Assembly: GCF_013403865.1 (NCBI RefSeq)
Contig: NZ_JABFDK010000001.1
Span: forward strand, 1,634,848 to 1,698,847
Length of the DNA stretch: 64,000 nucleotides
Reading direction: 5' to 3'
Source of the DNA: Winogradskyella costae
Lineage (GTDB): Bacteria; Bacteroidota; Bacteroidia; Flavobacteriales; Flavobacteriaceae
Shown: piece after piece, positions 18,364-28,093 of the stretch
Layout of the letters: each line of letters opens with the position of its first letter
Position numbering within the stretch: position 1 is the first letter of the stretch
The notes under the pieces: generated by a model
Databases searched by the model: none
Told to the model about the DNA's origin: nothing
Seen by the model: only the letters and a program-made list of their open reading frames with translations
Translations under genes and position numbers: made by a program

Positions 18364-20097
18364 ATGGCGTCTCATTACGAAGCACCTATTAGAAGACCTT
18401 TAGTAACTGGAGAAAAATCGTATCACGATGTTACAGTTGATGTCGCAAGACCTGTTGAAGGCAAGGCCAACCGTGCATGGTGGATTGTTTTCAGTATAGC
18501 TTTGGTCGCATTCCTTTGGGGAATAGGTTGTATTATTTATACAGTATCTACGGGTATTGGAGTTTGGGGTCTGAACAAGACTGTGAATTGGGCTTGGGAT
18601 ATTACTAACTTCGTTTGGTGGGTTGGTATTGGTCACGCAGGAACACTTATTTCTGCGGTACTATTATTATTCCGTCAAAAATGGAGGATGGCAATTAACC
18701 GTTCTGCGGAAGCTATGACAATCTTCGCGGTTTTTCAAGCAGGTTTATTTCCAATTATTCACATGGGTCGTCCTTGGTTGGCGTATTGGGTTTTACCAAT
18801 TCCAAACCAATTCGGGTCATTATGGGTAAACTTTAACTCACCTTTACTTTGGGATGTATTTGCAATCTCGACGTATTTATCGGTATCATTAGTATTCTGG
18901 TGGACAGGTTTATTACCAGATTTCGCAATGTTGAGAGATAGAGCTGTTCGTCCTTTCCAAAAGAAAATCTACGCTTTAGTGAGTTTTGGTTGGTCTGGTC
19001 GTGCAAAAGATTGGCAACGTTTTGAGGAAGTATCTTTAGTCCTTGCTGGTTTAGCAACACCTTTAGTACTTTCTGTACACACTATTGTATCTTTTGATTT
19101 CGCCACATCGATTGTTCCAGGATGGCATACTACAATTTTCCCTCCTTACTTCGTTGCAGGGGCAATTTTCTCTGGATTCGCCATGGTAAACACACTTCTT
19201 ATTATTATGAGAAAAGTGTGTAATTTAGAAGATTATATCACAGTACAACATATCGAGTTAATGAACATTGTAATTATGCTTACAGGTTCTATCGTGGGTG
19301 TTGCATATATTACAGAGTTATTTATTGCGTGGTACTCTGGGGTAGAATATGAGCAGTTTGCATTCTTAAATAGAGCGACTGGTCCTTATTGGTGGGCATA
19401 CTGGTGTATGATGAGTTTTAACGTCTTCTCACCACAATTTATGTGGTCTAAGAAACTTAGAACAAGTATCATGTTCTCATTCTTTATTTCTATTGTAGTA
19501 AATATAGGTATGTGGTTTGAACGTTTTGTAATTATAGTAACATCATTACATAGAGATTATTTGCCATCATCTTGGACAATGTTTTCTCCAACGTTTGTAG
19601 ATATTGGAATTTTCATCGGAACTATTGGTTTCTTCTTTGTATTGTTCTTGTTATATGCACGTACATTCCCTGTAATTGCACAGGCTGAAATTAAAACAAT
19701 ATTAAAATCTTCAGGTGAACGTTATAAGCGCATAAGAGAGAATGGAGAAACACTTTCTGGTACTGGTGCAGATTCTAGAACATCTAATTTTAAGATTCCA
19801 GAGCAAACGACAGCTTCAAAGCCACTTCAAGATACCACTGAGAAATTAGGTAACTTATTGGAAGGTGTTGGTAGATTCGATGCTTCATTACAAACGGCTG
19901 ACGATTTAAAAGTTATTAATGGAATCGGTCCTAAAATGGAAGAAGTACTTAATAACATTGGTATCTTTACTTATGCACAAGTAAGTAAAATGACAAAGAG
20001 AGAATATGACTTGTTAGACGAAATTACAGGTTCTTTCCCAGGAAGAGCAGAACGTGATGATTGGTCAGGACAAGCTAAAAACTTAATAAACAACTAA
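18364..20097 (+). CDS. actC: Alternative complex III subunit ActC (NrfD-like) with C-terminal helix-hairpin-helix tail
   Basis: 577 residues. The first 470 form the polytopic NrfD/PsrC-type membrane protein, about ten helices, that binds quinol in the Act complex (for example WGIGCIIYTV, FVWWVGIGHAGTLISAVLLL and HMGRPW). A linker of about 40 residues leads to residues 513-577, LKVINGIGPKMEEVLNNIGI followed by FPGRAERDDWSGQAKNL. This is a helix-hairpin-helix-like domain of the kind usually seen at the ends of ribosomal or NADH dehydrogenase subunits. It is the third gene of the operon. The tail faces an unknown side and has no known role in respiration. Confidence 0.95.
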   Translation: MASHYEAPIRRPLVTGEKSYHDVTVDVARPVEGKANRAWWIVFSIALVAFLWGIGCIIYTVSTGIGVWGLNKTVNWAWDITNFVWWVGIGHAGTLISAVLLLFRQKWRMAINRSAEAMTIFAVFQAGLFPIIHMGRPWLAYWVLPIPNQFGSLWVNFNSPLLWDVFAISTYLSVSLVFWWTGLLPDFAMLRDRAVRPFQKKIYALVSFGWSGRAKDWQRFEEVSLVLAGLATPLVLSVHTIVSFDFATSIVPGWHTTIFPPYFVAGAIFSGFAMVNTLLIIMRKVCNLEDYITVQHIELMNIVIMLTGSIVGVAYITELFIAWYSGVEYEQFAFLNRATGPYWWAYWCMMSFNVFSPQFMWSKKLRTSIMFSFFISIVVNIGMWFERFVIIVTSLHRDYLPSSWTMFSPTFVDIGIFIGTIGFFFVLFLLYARTFPVIAQAEIKTILKSSGERYKRIRENGETLSGTGADSRTSNFKIPEQTTASKPLQDTTEKLGNLLEGVGRFDASLQTADDLKVINGIGPKMEEVLNNIGIFTYAQVSKMTKREYDLLDEITGSFPGRAERDDWSGQAKNLINN

Positions 20098-20105
20098 TAT
20101 AGTCT

Positions 20106-20645
20106 ATGGAAGCTTCGAAAGTAATTCATGCTATTTATACCGATGATGATGTTTTAATGTCAGCCGTTAAAACGGTAAAGGCAGAACGATATCACATTGA
20201 AGAGATATACACACCTTTTCCAGTTCATGGACTAGACAAGGCAATGGGATTAGCACCAACGCGTTTAGCTATTACAGCATTTCTATATGGTGCTGTTGGT
20301 TTAGCAGTTGCCACTGTAATGATGAACTATATAATGATCCAAGATTGGCCTCAAGATATTGGTGGTAAACCTAGTTTTAGTTTTTTAGAAAACATGCCAG
20401 CTTTTGTTCCAATTATGTTTGAGCTTACAGTGTTCTTTTCAGCGCATTTAATGGTGATAACATTTTACATGAGAAGTAAAATATGGCCATTTAAAAAAGC
20501 TGAAAATCCAGATCCTAGAACTACAGATGACCATTTTTTAATGGAAATTGCAGTTCATAATAACGAAGAATCATTAACCAATCTGTTGAAAGATACAGGT
20601 GCAGTTGAGATAAACATTGTTAACAAAGATGAAGATGCACATTAA
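20106..20645 (+). CDS. actD: Alternative complex III subunit ActD (DUF3341)
   Basis: 179 residues. Two membrane helices (about 56-78 and 97-120) lie between a soluble N-terminal part that starts with the family's VIHAIYTDDDVLMSAV and ends PFPVHGLDKAMGL, and a C-terminal tail including DPRTTDDHFLMEI. DUF3341 is the ActD subunit of alternative complex III, which packs beside ActC and ActF. It starts 8 bp after actC and abuts actE, so translation is probably coupled. Confidence 0.93.
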   Translation: MEASKVIHAIYTDDDVLMSAVKTVKAERYHIEEIYTPFPVHGLDKAMGLAPTRLAITAFLYGAVGLAVATVMMNYIMIQDWPQDIGGKPSFSFLENMPAFVPIMFELTVFFSAHLMVITFYMRSKIWPFKKAENPDPRTTDDHFLMEIAVHNNEESLTNLLKDTGAVEINIVNKDEDAH

Positions 20646-20646
20646 T

Positions 20647-21207
20647 ATGAAGAAAGCCACAAAATATATCGTTGTATTAGCAGTGTTGGTTAGCTTTATG
20701 TCTTGCCAAAAGAACTCTAGGCCGAACTACCAGTATATGCCTAACATGTACGAATCAATTGGTTATGAAGCCTATCAAGAATCTGATGCATTTGCAAACG
20801 GTGTTGAAGCACAATTGCCAGCTGAAGGTTCTATACCAAGAGGTGATTTTATGCCTTTTGAAATTGAAAACACTAATGAAGGCTACGCATTTGCTAAAGC
20901 GAACCTAACAAGTCCATTAGATTCTACTCAAGTTGATTATGATAGAGCAGGTCCGTTATATGGTATATACTGTGGTATTTGTCATGGTAACAAAGGTGAT
21001 GGAAAAGGTAAATTGGTACAACGTGAAAAGATTTTAGGTGTGCCGAGTTATGCAGATGTTGGTAGAGCAATTACAGAAGGTAGTATCTATCATACCCTTT
21101 ATTACGGTAAGAATACAATGGGTTCTTATGCTAACCAATTGAATGAAGAAGAACGTTGGCAAGTTGTTGCATATGTTCAGAAGCTTAAGGCAGATTTAGA
21201 AAAGTAA
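20647..21207 (+). CDS. actE: Alternative complex III subunit ActE, monoheme cytochrome c lipoprotein
   Basis: 186 residues from ATG 20647, two bases after the actD stop codon. An upstream in-frame ATG at 20617 overlaps actD and would spoil the signal peptide. The N-terminus MKKATKYIVVLAVLVSFMSC has a lipobox with Cys20, so the protein is lipid-anchored. The cytochrome c fold has CGICHG (Cys109, Cys112, His113) and a later NTMGSYA Met ligand candidate. In the complex ActE is a periplasmic heme c subunit next to ActA. It lies between actD and actF. Confidence 0.94.
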   Translation: MKKATKYIVVLAVLVSFMSCQKNSRPNYQYMPNMYESIGYEAYQESDAFANGVEAQLPAEGSIPRGDFMPFEIENTNEGYAFAKANLTSPLDSTQVDYDRAGPLYGIYCGICHGNKGDGKGKLVQREKILGVPSYADVGRAITEGSIYHTLYYGKNTMGSYANQLNEEERWQVVAYVQKLKADLEK

Positions 21208-21229
21208 GATTTAGATAAAGATTATATAA

Positions 21230-22597
21230 ATGGAATATAAAATTTCAAATCGATTAAGAACAGGAGCTATCATTTTAATGATCTTGGGAGTATTAGGTGT
21301 TGGTTATGGCTTTATGGATGCGTATAGTGTTAATGAAGACAATATAACTGAATTTCTAGCAAACGAGGATCATCATGGAGATGAACATGCTACCGAATCG
21401 CATGGAGAAGAGCACGATATGTCCACAGCACATGCTGAGGAAAGTCATGCAGATGATGCACATGGTGCCGAAGTTGAAGCTGAAGGTCATGAAATGACTC
21501 ATGAAGAACATGTGTTACACCAATTACATAATAGACCATATGCAGCGCTATATGTAGCGGCATTCTTTTTCTTTATGATTTCACTTGGTGTTTTAGCATT
21601 CTATGCAATTCAGTATGCTGCTCAAGCAGGATGGTCACCAGTACTATTTAGAGTCATGGAAGGTATTACATCATATGTTTTGCCAGGTGGTGCACTTGTA
21701 TTACTAATTGCGTTTTTTGCAGATAGTCATATATTTATTTGGATGGATGAAAATGTGGTAGCACATGATGCCATAATTCAAAATAAGTCTGGTTGGTTAG
21801 ATAAAACCTGGTTTATGATTAGAGGATTGATCTTCTTAGGAGGTTGGTCAGCTTACCGTCATTTCTCAAGAAAATTTTCTGTAGCACAAGACCTTGCTGA
21901 TATTAATGATAATAGCAACTTTAAGAAGAACTTCAGAATATCTGCAGCATTCTTAGTATTTTATATCTATACTGAGTCAATTATGTCTTGGGATTGGATA
22001 ATGAGTGTGGATCCACACTGGTTTAGTACCTTATTTGGATGGTATGTATTTGCAAGTATGTTTGTAAGTGGTATTACAGTTATAGCTTTAATTACTATTT
22101 TCTTAAAATCTAAAGGATTACTACCATTTGTAAATGATAGTCATATTCATGATTTAGCTAAATTTATGTTTGGTATTAGTATTTTCTGGACGTATTTATG
22201 GTTCTCTCAATTCATGCTAATATGGTATGCTAATATTCCAGAAGAAGTGACTTACTTTGTTACACGTATAGAGGATTATAATTTACCATTCTTCGGTATG
22301 GTTGCAATGAACTTTTTATTCCCATTATTACTTTTAATGAATAGCGATTATAAACGTATTCCTTGGTTTGTAGTGATGGCAGGTGTTGTAATACTATTTG
22401 GACATTATCTAGACATATTCAATATGATTATGCCAGCAACAGTAGGAGATAGATGGTTTATTGGTTTTCCTGAGATAGGATCAGTATTGTTTTTCGGTGG
22501 GTTATTTATGCTTATCGTATTTACATCACTTGGTAAATATCCATTATTAGCAAAAGGGAGTCCTTTTATTAAGGAAAGTGAACATTTCCATTATTAA
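21230..22597 (+). CDS. actF: Alternative complex III subunit ActF, with His/acid-rich insert
   Basis: 455 residues, a NrfD-like polytopic subunit related to ActC that completes the membrane part of the complex. The first helix (about 9-27) is followed by an unusual region of about 70 residues (about 45-105) made mostly of His, Glu, Asp and Ala. The remaining helices start near 108 (RPYAALYVAAFFFFMISLG) and continue to the C-terminus. Other recognisable segments are MSWDWIMSVDPHWFSTLFGWYVF and FMFGISIFWTYLWFSQFMLIWYANIPEEVTYF, named here by their function as the core of the ActF family. The His-rich loop could bind metals; that is inference. Confidence 0.93.
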   Translation: MEYKISNRLRTGAIILMILGVLGVGYGFMDAYSVNEDNITEFLANEDHHGDEHATESHGEEHDMSTAHAEESHADDAHGAEVEAEGHEMTHEEHVLHQLHNRPYAALYVAAFFFFMISLGVLAFYAIQYAAQAGWSPVLFRVMEGITSYVLPGGALVLLIAFFADSHIFIWMDENVVAHDAIIQNKSGWLDKTWFMIRGLIFLGGWSAYRHFSRKFSVAQDLADINDNSNFKKNFRISAAFLVFYIYTESIMSWDWIMSVDPHWFSTLFGWYVFASMFVSGITVIALITIFLKSKGLLPFVNDSHIHDLAKFMFGISIFWTYLWFSQFMLIWYANIPEEVTYFVTRIEDYNLPFFGMVAMNFLFPLLLLMNSDYKRIPWFVVMAGVVILFGHYLDIFNMIMPATVGDRWFIGFPEIGSVLFFGGLFMLIVFTSLGKYPLLAKGSPFIKESEHFHY

Positions 22598-22621
22598 TAT
22601 TAAATAAGAAAAGAAACGATA

Positions 22622-23680
22622 ATGACGGCTTTATTAACGATAATAATTGTAATTTTTGTAGCGGTTGCCATTTGGCAAATGGTGAAGATATTTGATCTAG
22701 CCCAAGTAGGTACAACAAATACACAAGTTGCAGACGATCAAGATAACAAGATCAATGGTTACTTAATGATGGGGTTCTTAGTATTCATCTATTTGATTAC
22801 TATACTTTGCTTTTGGTATATTGGAGATCTACCTTTAATGTCTAATGCGGCATCAGAACATGGTTCAGAAGTTGATAATCTTATGATTATCTCTATGGTT
22901 GTTATTTTTGTAGTACAAACCATAACACAGTTTTTATTACACTATTTCGCTTTTAAATACAAAGGTGAAAAAGGTAAGAAAGCATTTTTCTATGCCGATA
23001 ACAATACTTTGGAGTTTATATGGACAATTATTCCTGTTATCGTATTGGCTGGATTAATTATCTACGGTTTATTTACTTGGAACGATATTATGAATGTCGA
23101 TGAAGATGAAGACCCAATGGTTATTGAATTATATGCACAACAATTTAGCTGGAAAGCTAGATATAGTGGTAATGATAATGTTTTAGGTAAAGCTAATGTA
23201 AGATTAATTGATATAGATCGTGCTAATGTTTTGGGTGTAGATGAAGAAGATCCTAATGCTCAGGATGATGTTATAGTATCAGAACTGCATTTACCAGTAG
23301 GTCAACAAGTAGTTTTTAAAATGCGTTCTCAAGATGTTTTACACTCAGCTTATATGCCGCATTTTAGAGCCCAAATGAACTGTGTTCCTGGTATGGTAAC
23401 ACAATTCGCTTTTACTCCAACAGTAACTACGGCTGATATGCGTCAAAATCCAGACATTGTTGAGAAAGTTAAAAACATTAATGACCTTAGAAATGAGAGA
23501 AAAGTAGAGATTGAAGAATCGGGTCAAGAATTAATATACGAATTTGATTACTTACTATTATGTAATAAAATTTGTGGAAAGTCGCACTACAATATGCAAA
23601 TGAAGATTATTGTAGAGACTCAAGAAGAATTTGATGCATGGATGAAAGAACAAACTACATTCCCAAATTCATTAAATTAA
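22622..23680 (+). CDS. coxB: Cytochrome c oxidase subunit II
   Basis: 352 residues. Two membrane helices (near residues 50-72 and 120-145) anchor a periplasmic cupredoxin domain with the CuA site. Its ligands are the His of VLHSAYMPHF, then Cys314, Cys318, His322 and Met325 in CNKICGKSHYNM. Unlike caa3 enzymes there is no fused cytochrome c domain after it, so electrons must come from a separate carrier, perhaps the ActA monoheme domain. About 40 charged residues separate the two halves of the CuA site, longer than in many homologues. It directly follows actF, which fits a supercomplex of Act complex and oxidase. Confidence 0.96.
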   Translation: MTALLTIIIVIFVAVAIWQMVKIFDLAQVGTTNTQVADDQDNKINGYLMMGFLVFIYLITILCFWYIGDLPLMSNAASEHGSEVDNLMIISMVVIFVVQTITQFLLHYFAFKYKGEKGKKAFFYADNNTLEFIWTIIPVIVLAGLIIYGLFTWNDIMNVDEDEDPMVIELYAQQFSWKARYSGNDNVLGKANVRLIDIDRANVLGVDEEDPNAQDDVIVSELHLPVGQQVVFKMRSQDVLHSAYMPHFRAQMNCVPGMVTQFAFTPTVTTADMRQNPDIVEKVKNINDLRNERKVEIEESGQELIYEFDYLLLCNKICGKSHYNMQMKIIVETQEEFDAWMKEQTTFPNSLN

Positions 23681-23710
23681 CTAAGGTTTTAAGAAAAAGA
23701 TAAACAGATT

Positions 23711-25504
23711 ATGTCAGCAATATTAGATACACACGGTCACGACGATCACGACGTACATCACCACAAAGAAACATTTGTAACCAAGTACATCTTTAGTCAA
23801 GATCACAAAATGATTGCTAAGCAGTACCTTGTTACAGGTACTCTAATGGGTGTTATTGGTGTTTTGATGTCTATAATGTTTCGTATGCAAATTGCATGGC
23901 CAGAAGAGCCAAATGTATTATTTGAGGCATTATTAGGTAAATGGGCTCCTGACGGAGTTATGGATGCTGATGTTTATTTAGCATTAGTAACTATACATGG
24001 TACTATCATGGTATTCTTCGTATTAACGGCAGGATTGAGTGGTACCTTTAGTAACCTATTAATCCCATTGCAGATTGGTGCACGTGATATGGCTTCAGGA
24101 TTCCTTAATATGGTATCGTATTGGTTATTTTTCATATCATGTGTTATAATGATTAGTTCGTTATTTGTAGAGGCTGGACCAGCAGCTGCAGGTTGGACAA
24201 TTTACCCGCCATTATCGGCGTTACCAATGGCTTCTGGTGGTTCTGGATTAGGTATGACCTTATGGTTGGTATCCATGGCTATCTTTATTGCATCGTCATT
24301 ACTTGGGTCGTTAAATTACATTGTAACAGTAATTAACATGCGTACAAAAGGTATGTCTATGACGAGATTACCTCTTACAATATGGGCATTTTTTGTAACT
24401 GCTGTTATTGGAGTGGTATCATTCCCTGTATTATTATCAGCGGCATTATTATTAATAATGGATAGAAGTTTTGGTACATCATTCTTCTTATCAGATATTT
24501 TTATACAAGGTGAAGTATTACATTATCAAGGTGGATCACCAGTATTATTTGAACACTTATTTTGGTTCTTAGGACACCCGGAAGTATATATCGTTATTTT
24601 ACCAGCAATGGGATTAGTATCTGAAATTATGGCGTCGAGTTCACGTAAGCCAATCTTTGGATATCGTGCAATGATTGCTTCAATTTTAGCTATTGCATTC
24701 TTGTCAACTATTGTTTGGGGTCACCATATGTTTATTTCTGGTATGAATCCTTTCTTAGGATCTGTATTTACATTTACAACATTATTAATTGCGATTCCTT
24801 CAGCTGTAAAAGCCTTTAACTGGATAACAACACTCTGGAAAGGGAACCTACAAATGAATCCGGCTATGCTGTTTTCTATCGGTTTTGTTTCTACATTTAT
24901 TACAGGTGGTTTAACAGGAATTATCCTAGGAGATAGTGCTTTAGATATTAATGTTCATGATACGTATTTCGTAATTGCGCATTTCCACTTAGTAATGGGT
25001 ATTTCAGCTCTTTATGGAATGTTTGCAGGGATTTACCATTGGTATCCAAAAATGTTTGGACGTATGCTAAACAAAAATTTAGGGTATTTACATTTCTGGA
25101 TTACGGCAATTTGTGCTTACGGAGTATTTTTCCCAATGCACTTTATCGGAATGGCAGGTTTACCAAGACGTTATTATACTAACTCTAACTTCCCATTATT
25201 TGATGATTTAGCAAACACTAATGTGATCATTACGATATTTGCAATCATTGGAGGTTTGGCTCAGATTATTTACTTATACAACTTCTTTGTGAGTATGTTC
25301 TATGGTAAGAAAGCGGTTCAAAACCCATGGAGATCTACAACTTTAGAGTGGACAACACCAGTAGAACACATACATGGTAACTGGCCAGGTGCGATACCAC
25401 ACGTTTACCGTTGGTCTTACGATTATAGTAAGCCAGGACATGATGTGGATTTTGTACCTCAGAATGTGCCTTTAATGGAAGGTGAAGAAGAGCTTCAACA
25501 TTAG
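23711..25504 (+). CDS. coxA: Cytochrome c oxidase subunit I
   Basis: 597 residues. The heme-copper site is intact: GHPEVY (His289 for CuB, Glu291 at the end of the D-channel as in A1-type enzymes), the CuB pair WGHHMF (His338, His339), and the heme ligands in HDTYFVIAHFHLVMG. It reduces oxygen to water while pumping protons. The first 20 residues are rich in His and Asp (HGHDDHDVHHHK), like the loop in ActF. It is the last gene of the operon and a strong terminator follows 40 bp downstream. Subunits III and IV and the assembly factors lie at 48-54 kb. Confidence 0.97.
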   Translation: MSAILDTHGHDDHDVHHHKETFVTKYIFSQDHKMIAKQYLVTGTLMGVIGVLMSIMFRMQIAWPEEPNVLFEALLGKWAPDGVMDADVYLALVTIHGTIMVFFVLTAGLSGTFSNLLIPLQIGARDMASGFLNMVSYWLFFISCVIMISSLFVEAGPAAAGWTIYPPLSALPMASGGSGLGMTLWLVSMAIFIASSLLGSLNYIVTVINMRTKGMSMTRLPLTIWAFFVTAVIGVVSFPVLLSAALLLIMDRSFGTSFFLSDIFIQGEVLHYQGGSPVLFEHLFWFLGHPEVYIVILPAMGLVSEIMASSSRKPIFGYRAMIASILAIAFLSTIVWGHHMFISGMNPFLGSVFTFTTLLIAIPSAVKAFNWITTLWKGNLQMNPAMLFSIGFVSTFITGGLTGIILGDSALDINVHDTYFVIAHFHLVMGISALYGMFAGIYHWYPKMFGRMLNKNLGYLHFWITAICAYGVFFPMHFIGMAGLPRRYYTNSNFPLFDDLANTNVIITIFAIIGGLAQIIYLYNFFVSMFYGKKAVQNPWRSTTLEWTTPVEHIHGNWPGAIPHVYRWSYDYSKPGHDVDFVPQNVPLMEGEEELQH

Positions 25505-25543
25505 ATAATTTCCTTTGAAAAAAGGAACTTTATAATAGATTAG

Positions 25544-25578
25544 AAAAGACCTTTGGATAGCTATCCAAAGGTCTTTTT
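25544..25578 (+). terminator. Terminator of the act-cox operon
   Basis: A perfect palindrome with a 17-bp arm (25544-25560 with 25561-25577, core GACCTTTGGATAG) that ends in a run of Ts. It is the strongest hairpin in the window and closes the eight-gene respiratory operon. Confidence 0.93.
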
Positions 25579-25581
25579 CTT

Positions 25582-25589
25582 TATATTTG
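25582..25589 (+). promoter_or_regulatory. Candidate -7 promoter box for ruvB
   Basis: TATATTTG fits TANNTTTG just after the terminator and 84 bp before the ruvB ATG. The region where a -33 box would lie is the terminator stem, so the call rests on the -7 half only. Confidence 0.35.
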
Positions 25590-25673
25590 TTTACCATAGT
25601 TGAGCATTCTAAATATGTTTCAGAATGTTTTTTTATAATTTAAATAAGATTCCCACTTGCGTGAGAAGTATAG

Positions 25674-26696
25674 ATGAACGAAAACCTAAATCCAAATAGC
25701 GATAATTTCAGTCCAGAAGAGCTAGATGTCGAAAAGAAATTAAGACCATTAACGTTTGAAGACTTTACAGGCCAGGATCAGGTACTCGAAAATTTACTGG
25801 TGTTTGTACAAGCTGCTAATTTAAGAGGTGAAGCATTAGACCATACCTTATTTCACGGACCTCCCGGTCTTGGGAAAACAACCTTAGCACATATTTTGGC
25901 TAATGAGTTAGATGTTGGTATTAAAGTTACTTCTGGGCCAGTTTTAGATAAGCCTGGTGATCTAGCAGGTCTTCTTACTAACTTAGATGAACGTGATGTT
26001 TTATTTATTGATGAAATTCATCGTTTAAGTCCAATTGTAGAAGAGTATTTATATTCGGCAATGGAAGATTACAAAATAGACATCATGATTGAATCTGGGC
26101 CAAATGCTAGAACGGTTCAATTGAGTCTAAATCCATTTACATTAATTGGTGCCACGACACGTTCAGGATTGTTAACAGCACCCATGCGTGCTCGATTTGG
26201 TATTCAAAGTCGGTTACAATATTATAAAACCGATTTGCTCACAACAATTGTGCAACGTAGTGCGTCTATTTTAAATATGCCAATATCTATGGAAGCTGCT
26301 ATTGAAATTGCGGGTAGAAGTAGAGGAACACCTCGTATTGCCAATGCCTTATTAAGACGTGTTAGAGATTTTGCTCAAATAAAAGGGAATGGTAAGATTG
26401 ATATCGCCATCGCTAAATTTGCATTAAAAGCGCTGAATGTTGATGCTTACGGATTAGATGAAATGGATAATAAGATATTAACTACTATCATTGAAAAATT
26501 CAAAGGTGGGCCAGTTGGTATCAGCACTATTGCTACGGCTGTAAGTGAAAGTACAGAAACGATAGAAGAAGTATATGAACCTTTTTTAATTCAACAAGGC
26601 TTTATAATGCGAACACCTCGTGGACGTGAAGTTACAGAACAAGCTTATAAACATTTGGGCAAGGTAAAAGGACCAACACAAGGAGGTTTGTTTTAA
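25674..26696 (+). CDS. ruvB: Holliday junction branch migration helicase RuvB
   Basis: 340 residues, standard length. The AAA+ domain has Walker A GPPGLGKT (62-69), Walker B FIDEIH (Asp113, Glu114) and the sensor region [19 protein letters not shown]. The C-terminal winged helix contains [16 protein letters not shown]. RuvB hexamers pump DNA through RuvA-bound Holliday junctions. ruvA is 9.7 kb away at 35.4 kb rather than adjacent, which is usual in Flavobacteriaceae. The next two genes are on the same strand and the spacing allows cotranscription. Confidence 0.97.
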   Translation: MNENLNPNSDNFSPEELDVEKKLRPLTFEDFTGQDQVLENLLVFVQAANLRGEALDHTLFHGPPGLGKTTLAHILANELDVGIKVTSGPVLDKPGDLAGLLTNLDERDVLFIDEIHRLSPIVEEYLYSAMEDYKIDIMIESGPNARTVQLSLNPFTLIGATTRSGLLTAPMRARFGIQSRLQYYKTDLLTTIVQRSASILNMPISMEAAIEIAGRSRGTPRIANALLRRVRDFAQIKGNGKIDIAIAKFALKALNVDAYGLDEMDNKILTTIIEKFKGGPVGISTIATAVSESTETIEEVYEPFLIQQGFIMRTPRGREVTEQAYKHLGKVKGPTQGGLF

Positions 26697-26759
26697 AATC
26701 GTATAGATTCTTAGTAGCTAACCTGTTTTAAACTTAATTTAAATACCGCTAATTATATA

Positions 26760-28091
26760 TTGAAATCAGAAAGCAACATACCTACGGTTCCTTTAAGTCG
26801 ATTTTTTAAACACTCTTTAGAGATTCTTAAAAATCCACTGCCTTTTCATCATCAAAACTTTGAAGCGCAAGGTGATGTTTTCAGATTAAAAATTGGATTT
26901 AAAAATAGTGTGGTCTTTGTTAGAGATGCGGCCTTTGCAGAATATGTCCTTCAAAAGAATCAAAAGAATTATACCAAATCTAAAATCCAAACAGAAGATT
27001 TAGTAAAATATGTTGGTACCGGATTGTTAACTGCAGAAGGAGAGCATTGGAAGAAACAACGCAAACTCATTCAGCCAGCCTTTCATAAAAAACAATTAGC
27101 AAATCTTTTAGATAGTATTAAAAATGCTATTCTTTCCGAATATAGCAAGATTACTACGAATGCTACTATAGACATATTTCCCATTCTTAATGACTTGGCA
27201 TTTCAAGCCGTTGTAAAATCATTGTTTAGTAGTGCGGCTAATCAAGACGATATTAATCGGTTGCAATATATTACAGAAGCTGCTCAAAAAATGCTTGTTA
27301 AAGAGTTACGCCAACCGTATTTAGGATGGTGGTTTAATGTGAGTGGAGAAATTCAAAAACACATAGATTTAACCGGTGAGGCACGACAAATACTAAAACG
27401 TATTGTCAACGAACGAAGAGCTTCTGAAGTAAAGGAAAATGATTTATTAGACATGCTGTTAGAGGCTAGATATGATGATGGCAATCCAATGGAAGAAGAG
27501 CAGCTCATTGATGAAATCTTAATTCTATTTACGGCAGGTCATGAAACTACGTCTAACGCGCTCACATTCATAACACAACTCTTGGCGTTACATCCTGAGT
27601 GGCAAGAAAAAATTCTAAAAGAACGGGTTATAATTCTTTCAAATAGCGATGATTTAATGGACTTGGTAACCCAATCTAAAATTTGTCAGCAAGTTATAGA
27701 AGAAGGCATGCGATTATATCCACCAGTGTACTTTATAGATCGTGTAAACAAAGAAGCGGATACTTTTAATGACATGGATTTTGAAGCTGGATGTAATCTT
27801 TTATTCTCTGTTTATGAAATGCATCGTCATCCTAAATTATGGGAGCAACCCGATGCCTTTTTACCTGAACGTTTTAGTGAAGGTGGTCGTAAATTTTCAT
27901 CTCACTATTTTCCTTTTGGAGCAGGTCCACGGAAATGCATTGGAAATAATTTTGCCATGTTCGAAATGATTATTGCGGTTTCAGAATTGGTTTCTGCCTT
28001 TAAGGTAATTCCAAAGTTTGATACCATTGATATCACACCATTAATCACTCTAAAACCTAAAAATGCTTTTTTAAAGTTTGAAAAACGATAG
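26760..28091 (+). CDS. Cytochrome P450
   Basis: 443 residues from a TTG start at 26760; no in-frame ATG lies before the conserved region. The signatures are complete: the I-helix AGHETTS (Ala259-Thr264), ExxR (Glu315, Arg318) in EEGMRLYPP, and the heme-binding loop [12 protein letters not shown] with the thiolate Cys393. The protein has no N-terminal membrane anchor, so it is a soluble bacterial P450. It would need a ferredoxin or flavodoxin partner, which is not in this window. The substrate may be a fatty acid, but this cannot be read from sequence. It lies between ruvB and queG, two bases before the latter. Confidence 0.93.
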   Translation: MKSESNIPTVPLSRFFKHSLEILKNPLPFHHQNFEAQGDVFRLKIGFKNSVVFVRDAAFAEYVLQKNQKNYTKSKIQTEDLVKYVGTGLLTAEGEHWKKQRKLIQPAFHKKQLANLLDSIKNAILSEYSKITTNATIDIFPILNDLAFQAVVKSLFSSAANQDDINRLQYITEAAQKMLVKELRQPYLGWWFNVSGEIQKHIDLTGEARQILKRIVNERRASEVKENDLLDMLLEARYDDGNPMEEEQLIDEILILFTAGHETTSNALTFITQLLALHPEWQEKILKERVIILSNSDDLMDLVTQSKICQQVIEEGMRLYPPVYFIDRVNKEADTFNDMDFEAGCNLLFSVYEMHRHPKLWEQPDAFLPERFSEGGRKFSSHYFPFGAGPRKCIGNNFAMFEMIIAVSELVSAFKVIPKFDTIDITPLITLKPKNAFLKFEKR

Positions 28092-28093
28092 TA

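Noticed and set aside
20617..20646. N-terminal extension of actE (ATG at 20617)
   Set aside because: It overlaps the end of actD, and the lipoprotein signal peptide starts at ATG 20647.
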